64,000 bases of DNA from Naumovozyma dairenensis CBS 421. Taxonomy: Eukaryota > Ascomycota > Saccharomycetes > Saccharomycetales > Saccharomycetaceae. Under the pieces are notes generated by a model. The model saw nothing but the letters and a program-made list of their open reading frames with translations. It was not told the DNA's origin and made no database searches. This document shows, one piece after another, positions 49,005-59,140 of this stretch; position 1 is the stretch's first letter, and every line of letters begins with the position of its first letter. The stretch covers positions 1,302,001 to 1,366,000 of the forward strand of contig NC_016480.1 in assembly GCF_000227115.2 (NCBI RefSeq), given 5' to 3'. The position numbers and the translations under genes are program-made.

Positions 49005-52000
49005 ATGAACCAACCTCCTTCACATCTCAAAGACACGGCATTTAAGAAATTAGAGTTTACGCCAATTGGTACAGATAAACGGTCTAATAACTCTCCAACT
49101 AAATCCCCATCTATGACTAGAAGAGCTGAAGGTATAGTAAATGATGCAGAATTTTTCAATGATGAGGAACCACCAAGAAAAATCCGTCGAACAAGTCTGA
49201 ACGATACAGTCAACTCATTGGCTATTCTAAACCAAGAAGAACAAGATGAACTTTCAGATGAAAGTGATAAAGATAACGCTTATTCATCTGAATTTGATGA
49301 TACTATACCTAAGATACCTGAACCACATGATAGCAATAACATTCAAAATAATGGCTCTAATGCAATTCATCGTAATAACGAAAATAAAGACGATGAATAT
49401 AAGAAGAATTTAATGCCTGAACTAAGCGATAATATAATCAGTTCTAAACCATTGAAACAACAACAGGAAGAAGTGGAAATGCTAATTAAGGAGAATCATA
49501 CTTTGAAAATCAGAATCCGTACTCTAGTCAATTTCTTCAACGGGTTTGACCTTAATACTTTGAAAAATATGGACATCATTGATGAGATTGGTAAATGGAA
49601 ACAAAAATATATTAATTTAAATACGGAATATAATACTTTGAAATTGAAATATGATGATTTGAATCTGAACAGTGAAAAACATTCAGAAGCGGAGGTTAAA
49701 ATTGATAAAAAGAAAGAGGCTAAACTTGTTAAAGAACATAAGGTATTACAAGATTCATTCAATCAGACAAGATTAGCATTAGATACTTTGCAAAATCAGT
49801 TTAAAAAATTACAAGAGGAGAAAGCTAAGGCTGATCACGAGATTAGAAACTTGACTACTCAACACCACGAAGAGTTGGATACTAAATTATCACAGTTGGA
49901 TCGAATCATTGCTGAAAAAGACGACCTGATAAATAAAGATACTGCTAAAATTCATAAATTGGAAGAACAACTAAACTCCCTCAATAATGATACAACAAGT
50001 CAATCTACTATAGACTCTTTAAAAAAACAGTTGATAGAGGAGAAATCGATGTTAGAAAGAGTAAAAACAGAAAATGAAACTTTAGAAAACAAAATCCATG
50101 ACTTAAAATCTCAGCTACGAGAATCTGAAATTGAATTGAAGGCATTGTCCGAGAAATGTGGAAGATATGAAACTGAAATCAGAGATCATAAATCTACTTC
50201 CGAAAAATCAAACAATTACTATAAAAATAAAATAAACGAATTAGAAAGCAAGATTAAGAATCTCCACTTGCAACTAGAGAATTTAAATACCGAAAGGCAA
50301 GAACTTCAGGATGCTCTTTTAGGACATGATATAGCAGGATCTGACGAGTTGAGAGGGATTAAAGAAGATATGCAGAACGAACTAGAAAAAATAAAGCAAT
50401 TAGAAGAAACTAATCATACTCTTCAGATTAATTTCGATGACTTACAAAAAGATAATAGTAAATTAACACGCAACTTGAAGAATAGTGAAGAAAACAAGAA
50501 AACCCTTGAAATACAGGTCCAATCTATGCAACAAACTATCGATAATCTTGAAAAGGCTTCTATTCAACTAACTTCAGATCTGAAAAAGCTAACGAGAGAA
50601 GTGCATGATTTGAATGAAAAGGATGTTGATTCTCAAGAACAAATATCTCGTTTACAAGATAAAATTGAAAAACTGAAATCAGTTCATAAGGAAGAGTTGA
50701 AGATAGTTAATGAAGAGCTGGATGGAAAGAGAAAAGAATTAATTGAAACAAATTTTCAAATAAAACAATTACAAAATCAACTATTTGAAAATGTGAAGAA
50801 TTCGACCACTAGCGACATAAATGAAAAAGTGATAAAGGAAAAACAAGATCAAATCGAAGATCTTCAAAGAAAATTAGCTGATTTAAGAGATGCAATCAGA
50901 ACTGATCAAAATAAGAACTTGAAGAAATTTGATCTTAGAATCAAGGAAACGGAAATGAAGTACACTGAAGAATTAGGTAAATTGAAAGAAGATGTTAGGC
51001 TTTTGAAAAATGAAAGAGCAAAGTTAAAGAATCAATTAGAAACCATTAAAGAATCTAAAGTTAATATGGAAACCCAACATGATAGAGAGTTGAATGAGTG
51101 GATATCTAAGTTTAATTCCATGTCGAAAGAACATAACAATTTGATAAATCGACAAGATAATAAAAGAGATTCCTATAGAAATGAAATAATGGAAACTCTG
51201 AATGAAAATAAACGGCTACTTGCCCAATTAGAGGCATTACAAAATCAAAGATCCGACATGGAAATTGAAATCACCAAGCTTTCCAAATCCAGAGATGCCT
51301 ATAAAGATACATTGAAAAATACGTTATCTAACTTAGACTCTATAACTAAAGAATTTAGTGAATATAAGAGGAGGAACAAAAATAACGATGAAAAAAATGA
51401 AAGCATGTCAGATAGGTATCAAAATATGCAAGAAAAACTAATGAGAAGGATAAATCAATTGGAAGATGATAATTTGTTATTGGAAAGACGTCTTCAAAAC
51501 CAACCTTTGAGCTCCAGAGGCACCAATGATGCTGAACGATTCTCCAATGCATCTGTATCAAAATATCAAGATAATATTGATTATTATAAGCTCAAGTATA
51601 ATATGGAAGTCCAACAAAACAATGATATGAGATTACAAATTGATTACCTGAATTTAATTCTGAAAATGATTTCAAGGAATGACAAATTAAACTATCTGAA
51701 GGCTAAGGATGACATATATCTAAGTCGTGAAAACAAAAATAATGATGCAGATCCTATACCACGGTACAATCCATATTATAACGACTCGCTGAATAAGCAA
51801 TGGTCAAATAACTACGAAATAAATCCATTCAATGATTTTTACAGAAATAATAACGAACAAAGGTTTTTTGACAGAAGAGATAATCAGAAACAGTTGAAGT
51901 TTAAAAGCGTGGCATTATTGGTACTTGCATGTATACGAATGAAACGTGTGGCCAATAAACATAGATGGGATAGACAGAGGCTTCGATACCTGGAAAGAAA

Positions 52001-52034
52001 AATTGCATTAAATGATGATACCCAGAGCTGGTAA
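49005..52034 (+). CDS. SPC110: Spindle pole body spacer protein Spc110
   Basis: The 1009-aa coiled-coil protein (S. cerevisiae Spc110, 944 aa) spans from the central plaque to the inner plaque of the spindle pole body and recruits gamma-tubulin complexes. The N-terminus has Ser/Thr-Pro sites (NSPTKSPSM) and a CM1-like segment (EMLIKENHTLKIRIRTLV, about residues 158-175). A near-continuous coiled coil covers about 155-890. The C-terminus has the PACT/calmodulin-binding part, FKSVALLVLACIRMKRVANK then RWDRQRLRYLERKI. The ATG used is the first of the frame; an ATG 8 bases upstream opens MKR-stop, whose TGA overlaps this ATG. Confidence 0.95.
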   Translation: MNQPPSHLKDTAFKKLEFTPIGTDKRSNNSPTKSPSMTRRAEGIVNDAEFFNDEEPPRKIRRTSLNDTVNSLAILNQEEQDELSDESDKDNAYSSEFDDTIPKIPEPHDSNNIQNNGSNAIHRNNENKDDEYKKNLMPELSDNIISSKPLKQQQEEVEMLIKENHTLKIRIRTLVNFFNGFDLNTLKNMDIIDEIGKWKQKYINLNTEYNTLKLKYDDLNLNSEKHSEAEVKIDKKKEAKLVKEHKVLQDSFNQTRLALDTLQNQFKKLQEEKAKADHEIRNLTTQHHEELDTKLSQLDRIIAEKDDLINKDTAKIHKLEEQLNSLNNDTTSQSTIDSLKKQLIEEKSMLERVKTENETLENKIHDLKSQLRESEIELKALSEKCGRYETEIRDHKSTSEKSNNYYKNKINELESKIKNLHLQLENLNTERQELQDALLGHDIAGSDELRGIKEDMQNELEKIKQLEETNHTLQINFDDLQKDNSKLTRNLKNSEENKKTLEIQVQSMQQTIDNLEKASIQLTSDLKKLTREVHDLNEKDVDSQEQISRLQDKIEKLKSVHKEELKIVNEELDGKRKELIETNFQIKQLQNQLFENVKNSTTSDINEKVIKEKQDQIEDLQRKLADLRDAIRTDQNKNLKKFDLRIKETEMKYTEELGKLKEDVRLLKNERAKLKNQLETIKESKVNMETQHDRELNEWISKFNSMSKEHNNLINRQDNKRDSYRNEIMETLNENKRLLAQLEALQNQRSDMEIEITKLSKSRDAYKDTLKNTLSNLDSITKEFSEYKRRNKNNDEKNESMSDRYQNMQEKLMRRINQLEDDNLLLERRLQNQPLSSRGTNDAERFSNASVSKYQDNIDYYKLKYNMEVQQNNDMRLQIDYLNLILKMISRNDKLNYLKAKDDIYLSRENKNNDADPIPRYNPYYNDSLNKQWSNNYEINPFNDFYRNNNEQRFFDRRDNQKQLKFKSVALLVLACIRMKRVANKHRWDRQRLRYLERKIALNDDTQSW

Positions 52035-52213
52035 ATAAAAAAATACTTATTCATTTACAAAAGAAGCTGTAAAATAAAATATCTGAATTTACTCAATTCC
52101 TGTACTATATAAATTCGCAGCGTCTGTAATAATAAAAATATATCTATTCCCCGCATTAAGGGCTTCCTAAGTATATAGATAGCAGGATAACATTATAGAT
52201 ATCATGATAACAA

Positions 52214-52573
52214 TTACGATCGCGATTGTTTTATTTGCCTGTATTCTGTCACCAAATCCGTCAATCTTTCGCTGAAAGTTTTCGTGATCATTTCGATTTG
52301 ATCTAACATATCGAAGTGGTTTTCCAATTCATTGCATTTTTCCAACAACTTCTTGAATTCCTGTATATTTCTGTCGATTACACCTTCTATAATTCCTTCA
52401 TCAATCAAAGTATATTGATTATGACAAATATCAATGGTTTGTAACTGAATTGTTTCCACGTAACCATGGATCTTGTAAAGCAAATAATCAAAATCAATGC
52501 TCAACTTGTCGATTCCCAATGGGTCCTCCTCTAACTTCGAGTCTGCAGCCCCTGGAGTCAAATCTACAGACAT
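52214..52573 (-). CDS. CNL1: BLOC-1-like complex subunit Cnl1
   Basis: The 119-aa helical protein matches S. cerevisiae Cnl1 (YDR357C, 122 aa), a cappuccino-like subunit of the endosomal BLOC-1 complex that helps the Rab5 GAP Msb3 act. The central region (LSIDFDYLLYKIHGYVETIQ through QEFKKLLEKCNELENHF) is amphipathic helix and coiled coil. No membrane segment is present. It is convergent with SPC110 (spacing about 180 bases) and in S. cerevisiae order between SPC110 and GGA1. Start: the ATG giving SVDLTPGAADSKLEEDP. Confidence 0.85.
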   Translation of the reverse strand: MSVDLTPGAADSKLEEDPLGIDKLSIDFDYLLYKIHGYVETIQLQTIDICHNQYTLIDEGIIEGVIDRNIQEFKKLLEKCNELENHFDMLDQIEMITKTFSERLTDLVTEYRQIKQSRS

Positions 52574-53085
52574 GCCATTTAATTATGTTATTATCAGACG
52601 CTTCAAACAGAAGAAACTACAAACGTAATACAGTAAGTACTTGATACCTAAGATAGAAAACAGTTCCAATTTTCGACAGCAATAGATTTGTATAACAGAT
52701 CGAGTATTAGTTCTTCTTAATTTATCTTCTTAACCAGCTTCTTTTTTACTATACTAGCTTTGCTGACTCGTATCAAATGACGGAGGTGTTCTTTAAGTTT
52801 TGAAATTTAAGAAACAGGTTAATCAACTTCAATGGAACGTTACAGACAGATTTGCAAGAAGTCAAAAATATATGAAGCAATAATTATCGAACATCAACGC
52901 TGTACCGAGTATCAGATATATATTGTATCTTAAATTGGAAAAGAAGTTATTGTTATATTAAAAACCGTTTTATATTGTTCAGTATTGAAGATACTTCGTT
53001 ATATTTTTACCCTATTCCATAATTCGAAAGCTGAAGAAGTAATTCTTAACAAAAAGGGAACTGACAGATCAATCAATTACACCAA
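52574..53085. other. Divergent promoter region CNL1/GGA
   Basis: The 512 AT-rich bases should carry both promoters. I see no distinctive regulatory motif, ORF or RNA gene. Confidence 0.5.
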
Positions 53086-54843
53086 ATGTCCAGCGGAATT
53101 TATTTATCTGATACTCCGATTAGAAGGGCCCAAGCCTCTGGGAGTCCTCTTCTAAGAAAGATCCAAAGAGCATGTAGAATGTCTCTTCCTGAACCAGATC
53201 TAGCTTTGAATTTAGATGTTGCCGATTATATTAATGAAAAACAGGGTGCTGCTCCAAGAGATGCTGCTATTGCCATCGTTAATCTAATCAACAATAGAGA
53301 TGTGCATACTGCTATTTTTGCCTTGGCCTTATTAGACGTCCTAGTTAAGAATTGTGGATATCCATTCCATTTACAAATCTCAAGAAAGGAATTTTTGAAC
53401 GAATTGGTCAAGAGGTTCCCTGAACATCCTCCTATGAGATATTCTAAAGTACATAGGTTGGTATTGACTGCTATCGAGGAATGGTATCAAACTATTTGTA
53501 AACATTCTAGTTATAAGGAAGATTTAGGTTACATTAGGGATATGAGAAGATTATTGAAATATAAGGGCTATGCGTTCCCAAAGATCCAAGCTGAAGATTT
53601 GGCTGTTATGAGAGAAACTGATCAATTGAAAACTCCGAGTGAAATTCAAAAAGAACAAGAAATCGCACAGGCCGCCAAATTGGAAGAATTAATTAGACGT
53701 GGTAAACCAGAGGATTTAAGGGAAGCTAATAAATTAATGAAGATCATGGCTGGATTTAAAGAAGACAACGCAAGAAATGCTAAGCAAACCATTCAAACTG
53801 AATTAAATAAATTAAAACGTAAAGCTGATTTATTCAATGAAATGATGTCAACATCTGCATCGCCAGATGTAAGTAACGAAACTATTGAGGAATTATTTAG
53901 TGCACTAAAGGGTGCTCAACCAAAATTCCAAAAGATTATTGAAGAAGAACATGATGACGATGCATTAGTTCAAGATTTATTGAAATTCAACGATACTGTT
54001 AATCAACTGTTAGAAAAATATTCGCTGTTGAAAATCGGTAATTCTAGTGCTGCATCACAAATCCATCCTGTTGCAATTTCAAACACAGCATCTGACCAAC
54101 AAACTAATTCCGGTGCATTGGCCCACGAAATAAATCTGTTAGATTTTGGTGACGACAACGATAACGCTACAAATTCAGGTTCTCCTGCAGTGCAAACTAA
54201 TGCGATCAATAATAACACAAATAGCGCTCCAGTTGACGATTTATTAGGGGATTTGAATGACCTAACAATATCTACTCCTGCTCCATCTCAAAATTTTGGT
54301 GTAGGTGGTAGCATCTCATTGGGTGGTCCATCTCAACCAACCACCTCAACAACACCCGCTAACGCTAACTCTTTGGATTTACTCGGCGAATTGTCTACGA
54401 CAACCTCCAATACTACAACTACGACTAACAATGCTAACGCAAATTCCTTAGATTTATTCGGTGATTCTACTACTATATCTCAGCAAGCACAATCAACAAG
54501 AATCTTGGTTCATCAATCCTCGACAGTTAAGATCGAATTCGAGCTAAGCAGAGAAACAAACACAACGATAAAACTAAAATCCTATTTCAGTAATACATCA
54601 ACATCAAATCTAACTCAACTGACTTTCCTAGTGGCCATCCCCAAATCGATGAAATTACGGTTATTACCACAATCAACTAATGAATTACCACCTTTAGTTC
54701 AAAATGGTATCACACAAGAAGCATGGGTTGATAACTTTGATGTTAGCTCTGTTAAACCATTGAAAATTAAATGGAAATTAAATTATATGAAGTCAGGATG
54801 TCCAGCTGAAGAGACTGCAGTATTTACGTTACCTAAAGTATAA
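53086..54843 (+). CDS. GGA1/GGA2: GGA-type clathrin adaptor (Golgi to endosome)
   Basis: The 585-aa monomeric adaptor sorts cargo at the trans-Golgi network. S. cerevisiae has Gga1 (YDR358W, 557 aa) and Gga2 (YHR108W, 585 aa). The VHS domain covers about residues 25-165 (LLRKIQRACRMSLPEPD, IFALALLDVLVKNCG, WYQTICKHSSYKEDL), the Arf-binding GAT domain about 185-315, and a gamma-ear (GAE) domain about 465-585 ending MKSGCPAEETAVFTLPKV. The linker holds acidic leucine-rich clathrin-box-like pieces (INLLDFGDD, SLDLLGEL, SLDLFGDS). Length equals Gga2, but the neighbours (SPC110, CNL1, EAF1) match the GGA1 side, so I leave the symbol open. Confidence 0.93.
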   Translation: MSSGIYLSDTPIRRAQASGSPLLRKIQRACRMSLPEPDLALNLDVADYINEKQGAAPRDAAIAIVNLINNRDVHTAIFALALLDVLVKNCGYPFHLQISRKEFLNELVKRFPEHPPMRYSKVHRLVLTAIEEWYQTICKHSSYKEDLGYIRDMRRLLKYKGYAFPKIQAEDLAVMRETDQLKTPSEIQKEQEIAQAAKLEELIRRGKPEDLREANKLMKIMAGFKEDNARNAKQTIQTELNKLKRKADLFNEMMSTSASPDVSNETIEELFSALKGAQPKFQKIIEEEHDDDALVQDLLKFNDTVNQLLEKYSLLKIGNSSAASQIHPVAISNTASDQQTNSGALAHEINLLDFGDDNDNATNSGSPAVQTNAINNNTNSAPVDDLLGDLNDLTISTPAPSQNFGVGGSISLGGPSQPTTSTTPANANSLDLLGELSTTTSNTTTTTNNANANSLDLFGDSTTISQQAQSTRILVHQSSTVKIEFELSRETNTTIKLKSYFSNTSTSNLTQLTFLVAIPKSMKLRLLPQSTNELPPLVQNGITQEAWVDNFDVSSVKPLKIKWKLNYMKSGCPAEETAVFTLPKV

Positions 54844-55160
54844 ATATAATAATACGTTTAAAAGAGCCTATTAAGTCGGGGAACAAGGAAACGATGTATA
54901 TTTTTATTACATATATTATATAATGAATAATACGTCTTTTGTAGAACTGTATATTGTATAGTACAGAGAAAATAATATCAAATATGGCTCGCATCTGGTC
55001 CAATCTATAATATGAATCTTAAATTGTCGAACCTTCAATATAAAGTTATAGGTAATGTTATTATTCCATCGTAAGGAAATTATTAGATACTTCATGATTA
55101 TTAATTCAATGATTATAATAGTGATCATCGTCAAGAAAAAAATAAATACCTAGCTTTGTA
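54844..55160. other. Convergent spacer GGA to EAF1
   Basis: This 317-base, very AT-rich stretch lies between two stop codons. It contains TA-rich 3'-processing-like sequence and no supported gene. Confidence 0.5.
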
Positions 55161-58100
55161 TTATGGTCCCTGAAGAGTTTCAATTTGAGATTGAGATTGA
55201 GGTTGAGATGGAGGTTGAGGTTGAGATTGAGATGGCTCCTGTTTTTGTTGTTGAGATCTTTCCAAGATTTCTTGCGGCGTTGGTGATTTTATCTTTGAAG
55301 ATACGTTATTCACGTTTGGCATGGAGCCCAGATTACTACCGTTACCATTTGGAAACTGTTGCTGAGGGTGTGGCGCAGAAGATAAAGTAGTTACTGCATG
55401 TGAGGGAGTAGGAGACTGAGACTGCAGCTGTTGTTGCAACTGATGTTGTTGCTGCAGTTGCTTTTGCTCTTTCAAAGTGTTGTAATAATTTTCTGCCGCT
55501 TTCATGGCCATTTTGGGAGAGATGTCTGGTTTTTGAGCCATAATCTTCCTCATGTATGTTTCAATAACTTCTCTTGCTGTATAGACTCTACCTGATGAAG
55601 AAGGAGTTGGGCCCGCATTTGAAGCAGTAGGTTGTTTGGGAGGCGATGGCAAGGACAATGAAAGATTTGAATTAGATTGAGTAATATGATTCAGTGATCT
55701 CTTTACGGCATTAGTTCCATTCACATCTATATTATTATTGTTATTATTAAAGACGTTGTTTGGTAAGGACGAAGAGGACTGAACTTGCTTAGGTGTACTT
55801 GATCTTGCTCTACCAGTGGATGTGGACGACCTATTAGATTTTTGGTTTTGCGAGGAAGTTGGTAAAGCACCAGGCGAAGATGCAATTTGCGCAGCGGCAG
55901 CAGCAGCTTGTATTTGCTTCTGTTGTATTCTATTCTTTGCTGTTCTTCTTAACTGAATGTCTCTTCTCAACGCATCGTCACGTTGAGCTTTTAGTTCTGA
56001 CATTTCTGCTGGAGTAGGAACTTTCATATTCTTACAATCGAGTGGTTTTCTTGGTTGTGTTGCGTTTGGTTTGGGTGCATTCTCCCGCTTCTTAATTATT
56101 TTCTTCATCGAATCAAACATACTTGCCCAACGTAATCTTTTATGTCCTCTTTGTATCGAATCTGGTCCAACACCAAGTGGTGAGATTCTCCTATTTTGGG
56201 CTTGTTGAAATTTATGAGCTTCCATCAGCCACTGTTGTGCTGCATGAGCTCTTGGCCCTTTCAAATCATTAAAATTCAATTTTTCATTCAATTGGACGAA
56301 TCTTTCAAAACATTGCCAAGGAGTTCTTCTTTCCATATTCGACATAAAACTTTGGCTTGGTCTATCACTGATCATATGAGAGCTAATTAGTTCCCAATTA
56401 TAACCATATGAATTTATATTTCTAACTAATTCTTGATCATCTTCTGGTAACCAAATAGTTGGAGTTCGATTTTGTAAATAACGTAATGAAGGTACCGGTG
56501 GAGGCCTCAAATAATGACTTCTTCTATTACCGTAAAACATACCTCTTCTTTTACTTAATTGAGCAATGGATTGTTCTTCATCAATTACTTGTTTTTCAAT
56601 TAACTTATAGAAATGTTCATCATCTAATGTAACTAAAGCTTTCGAAATTGGGGTGAATGGTAAAGAGTCTTGGCTACTGGTTAGTTCATGGTCACTGATA
56701 CCGATATACTTGGGTAATTCCTTTAATAGTGTTTTTTCTAATGGAGACAAGATCGGATCGTTATTTGAGTTTAGGATTAATTTCATTGAATCCTTATTAA
56801 ATTCATCTTGGAGATGTTGTTCGTATTCTTCTAATGATATTGAGGGTAACTCAACTGGGACAATTTCCTTTGATGGATCTGGTCTTTCTAGTAACTTTGA
56901 AATATCAATATATTTTTCATCTTCCGCTTTACGCTCAATTGTTATATCCTCCTTATTCGAAGTTTTGTCATCGGTATTATCGTTGGCTTTCTCGTTAGAG
57001 GATGCTGTGGATACATCATCGACAAAAGAATTGTTTCCATTATTCAAGTTTGCATCATTATCGTTAATAGTAGGAACAGTCGTTGTAACAGTATCAGGAT
57101 TAATATTTATAGACATAAGATAATTTGGCTCTTTAACTTTGATACAAACTATCTTACCAAATTTCCAATAATCTTGTACAGCTTTTGCCACCACCATCGA
57201 CATTGCAATTTTAAAATTTAAAGATTCTTTAAAATCTGTACTCATCCATTTCGCTTCATTGAGCAATGTTGAATGGTGGGTATGTTGATTATTAAACATT
57301 GCGGAATCAATAAATTTCTTAGGCTGTCGTAGTGACCAAAGACCCAATCTTCTTAATTCTTCAATTCTTGAACCGACCACCGTAATTCTTGACTCATTTA
57401 ATGCATCATTGATGATATCTGTAGTTAAAGCTTTATGAGCTCTTGGGATTAGATTAATTAATGGTAATGTTTGAGCCATATATTTTAATTCTGCCAATGG
57501 TAAAGCTTGCGGTATTTTCGATGGTATTGTTTCATTCATTAGTAAATATACTTGGTTCCTTGAGCTAATATCCGATAATGATTTTTGTTTTTCTTGTTGC
57601 CTTTGATGATTTATATCATTCATAATTTTATCCTTTTCTTGCTTTTTTCTTAGTTTCATTAAATCATTTAAAAGTGGAATAATTTCAAATTCATTATCTG
57701 AGTTGACTGGAGTTGGTATAGAAGGTAATATATTAACACCTGGATAGTATAATTCTTGCTTCACTGGGGTAGGTCTTGTTAGAGGAGTACTTGATATATT
57801 ATTATTACTATTGTTGGAAATAGGAGTAGAAAGATTAGATTTTAATTTCTTTTCTGGCGGTAGGTGTTCATCTTTGGAAGTGCTTGCAAGCTCATCTTGC
57901 AAAGGTCTTTTCAAGGTTGAATTGTTAGAAGAAACGTAATGGTTAGCAATGGTTATTGACGATGTCCTTGGAATATTATTATCTGTATGAGTGTCTATTT
58001 TCGAATATGATAAGTCAGTTAAAGATTTACTACCTCCAACTTTATTATTGTTATTATTAAGGGTTTTATTTTGTCTTTTTTGATTAGTACCCGTAATATT

Positions 58101-58523
58101 ACCTTTTGTTAGAGCAGATGGAGATATTGCTCTAGGAGAAGGAGTCGGCGTTCGGGATGATTTATTGTTCTTATTTACAATATTTTCTGGTGAAATTGAT
58201 TTTCTTTGTAAGAGATATGAAGATCTTGGTAACGTATGCCTTTGAAACTTTTTACCCTTCCTTATATTATTTTCAGAAACGAATTGATCAATTTGTTCAT
58301 GTATTTCTTTTCTATCATTGATCTTTAAAAGGTCGCTTAATCTTGACATGCAATATAATTGGACCATCCTGTCATTTCTCTCATTTATCATTTTATCAAT
58401 ATTAGACGATAGCAATTTGTTATTATTGGGAGGTATGACAACGTTATTCTTCTCACTAGTCGTAGCGTTATTGTCACTACTGCTGGTGCCGGCGGGTAGA
58501 TCCGAACTAGATTTAGCGATCAT
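55161..58523 (-). CDS. EAF1: Eaf1/Vid21, scaffold subunit of the NuA4 acetyltransferase
   Basis: The 1120-aa nuclear protein (S. cerevisiae Eaf1, YDR359C, 982 aa) is the platform on which NuA4 assembles. An HSA domain starts at about residue 420 (EAKWMSTDFKESLNFKIAM ... VQDYWK), followed by an acidic linker. A Myb/SANT domain lies at about 686 (TIWLPEDDQELVRNINSYGY), then the conserved FERFVQLNEKLNF, RAHAAQQWLMEAH and HKRLRWASMFDSMKK. The C-terminal 250 residues are Gln/Ser/Pro-rich, ending in SQ/PQ hexanucleotide-encoded repeats (55185-55233). The N-terminus is Asn/Ser-rich with many TP/SP sites. The extra length lies in the low-complexity parts. Confidence 0.95.
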   Translation of the reverse strand: MIAKSSSDLPAGTSSSDNNATTSEKNNVVIPPNNNKLLSSNIDKMINERNDRMVQLYCMSRLSDLLKINDRKEIHEQIDQFVSENNIRKGKKFQRHTLPRSSYLLQRKSISPENIVNKNNKSSRTPTPSPRAISPSALTKGNITGTNQKRQNKTLNNNNNKVGGSKSLTDLSYSKIDTHTDNNIPRTSSITIANHYVSSNNSTLKRPLQDELASTSKDEHLPPEKKLKSNLSTPISNNSNNNISSTPLTRPTPVKQELYYPGVNILPSIPTPVNSDNEFEIIPLLNDLMKLRKKQEKDKIMNDINHQRQQEKQKSLSDISSRNQVYLLMNETIPSKIPQALPLAELKYMAQTLPLINLIPRAHKALTTDIINDALNESRITVVGSRIEELRRLGLWSLRQPKKFIDSAMFNNQHTHHSTLLNEAKWMSTDFKESLNFKIAMSMVVAKAVQDYWKFGKIVCIKVKEPNYLMSININPDTVTTTVPTINDNDANLNNGNNSFVDDVSTASSNEKANDNTDDKTSNKEDITIERKAEDEKYIDISKLLERPDPSKEIVPVELPSISLEEYEQHLQDEFNKDSMKLILNSNNDPILSPLEKTLLKELPKYIGISDHELTSSQDSLPFTPISKALVTLDDEHFYKLIEKQVIDEEQSIAQLSKRRGMFYGNRRSHYLRPPPVPSLRYLQNRTPTIWLPEDDQELVRNINSYGYNWELISSHMISDRPSQSFMSNMERRTPWQCFERFVQLNEKLNFNDLKGPRAHAAQQWLMEAHKFQQAQNRRISPLGVGPDSIQRGHKRLRWASMFDSMKKIIKKRENAPKPNATQPRKPLDCKNMKVPTPAEMSELKAQRDDALRRDIQLRRTAKNRIQQKQIQAAAAAAQIASSPGALPTSSQNQKSNRSSTSTGRARSSTPKQVQSSSSLPNNVFNNNNNNIDVNGTNAVKRSLNHITQSNSNLSLSLPSPPKQPTASNAGPTPSSSGRVYTAREVIETYMRKIMAQKPDISPKMAMKAAENYYNTLKEQKQLQQQHQLQQQLQSQSPTPSHAVTTLSSAPHPQQQFPNGNGSNLGSMPNVNNVSSKIKSPTPQEILERSQQQKQEPSQSQPQPPSQPQSQSQIETLQGP
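55185..55233 (-). repeat. TTGAGR hexanucleotide repeat in EAF1
   Basis: About eight near-identical TTGAGA/TTGAGG-type hexamers encode alternating Ser/Gln and Pro/Gln at the Eaf1 C-terminus. The in-frame repeat could change copy number without a frameshift. Confidence 0.85.
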
Positions 58524-59140
58524 TACGTAATATCTGTATTTTGATTATTTTGTCTGTATTTCTGTCGACTCAATAAATGTATAGCTTTAGCCACGATTGA
58601 CTGAACAAGCAATTGCCGAGTGGATGATAATGATATACTGCTTAAGAGATATACGCCCTCTAGTAGCTTGCAGACAGAAAATGTTGAAGCGAGGTGAGAA
58701 AACCGAGATGCAAATGTTTTAGATACCTCACCAATGGTATAAGGTGAATGCGCTTCAGTGAGTTAAAAATGCTACTTCCTCTCTTGTTATAATGGGATAA
58801 GCGTCCTCTTTCTTTTCTTGTTCGTTGTTTCTGCTTTACCATCATCACTATTTAAGTGTCTTTGTTGACAATTCGGAATTGTTCGCTTTCTCTAGTCGAC
58901 ACAGAAAGGGAGGGTAACGACAAGATTATATCAACTGATCAAATTAAAAACTATAGAAGTGATGATATACAAGATTTGCTGTATTATATATAAATATATA
59001 TCATTGTATATTTACATTACCTAAAAGTAGAGTCACCGTATGGTTATTCTATCGTCGATATAGTCTATGAATTGTCAACACCAGTGTATGTCGTGTCTTT
59101 CTGTCGCCAGTGCTGCTGCCATTGTCATGGCATCTGTAGA
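58524..59140. other. Spacer BCP1 to EAF1 (both minus strand)
   Basis: The 617 bases hold the EAF1 promoter and the BCP1 3' flank. A minus-strand 62-codon frame (58660-58848) has an ATG but nothing that supports it as a gene. No RNA gene is seen. Confidence 0.5.
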
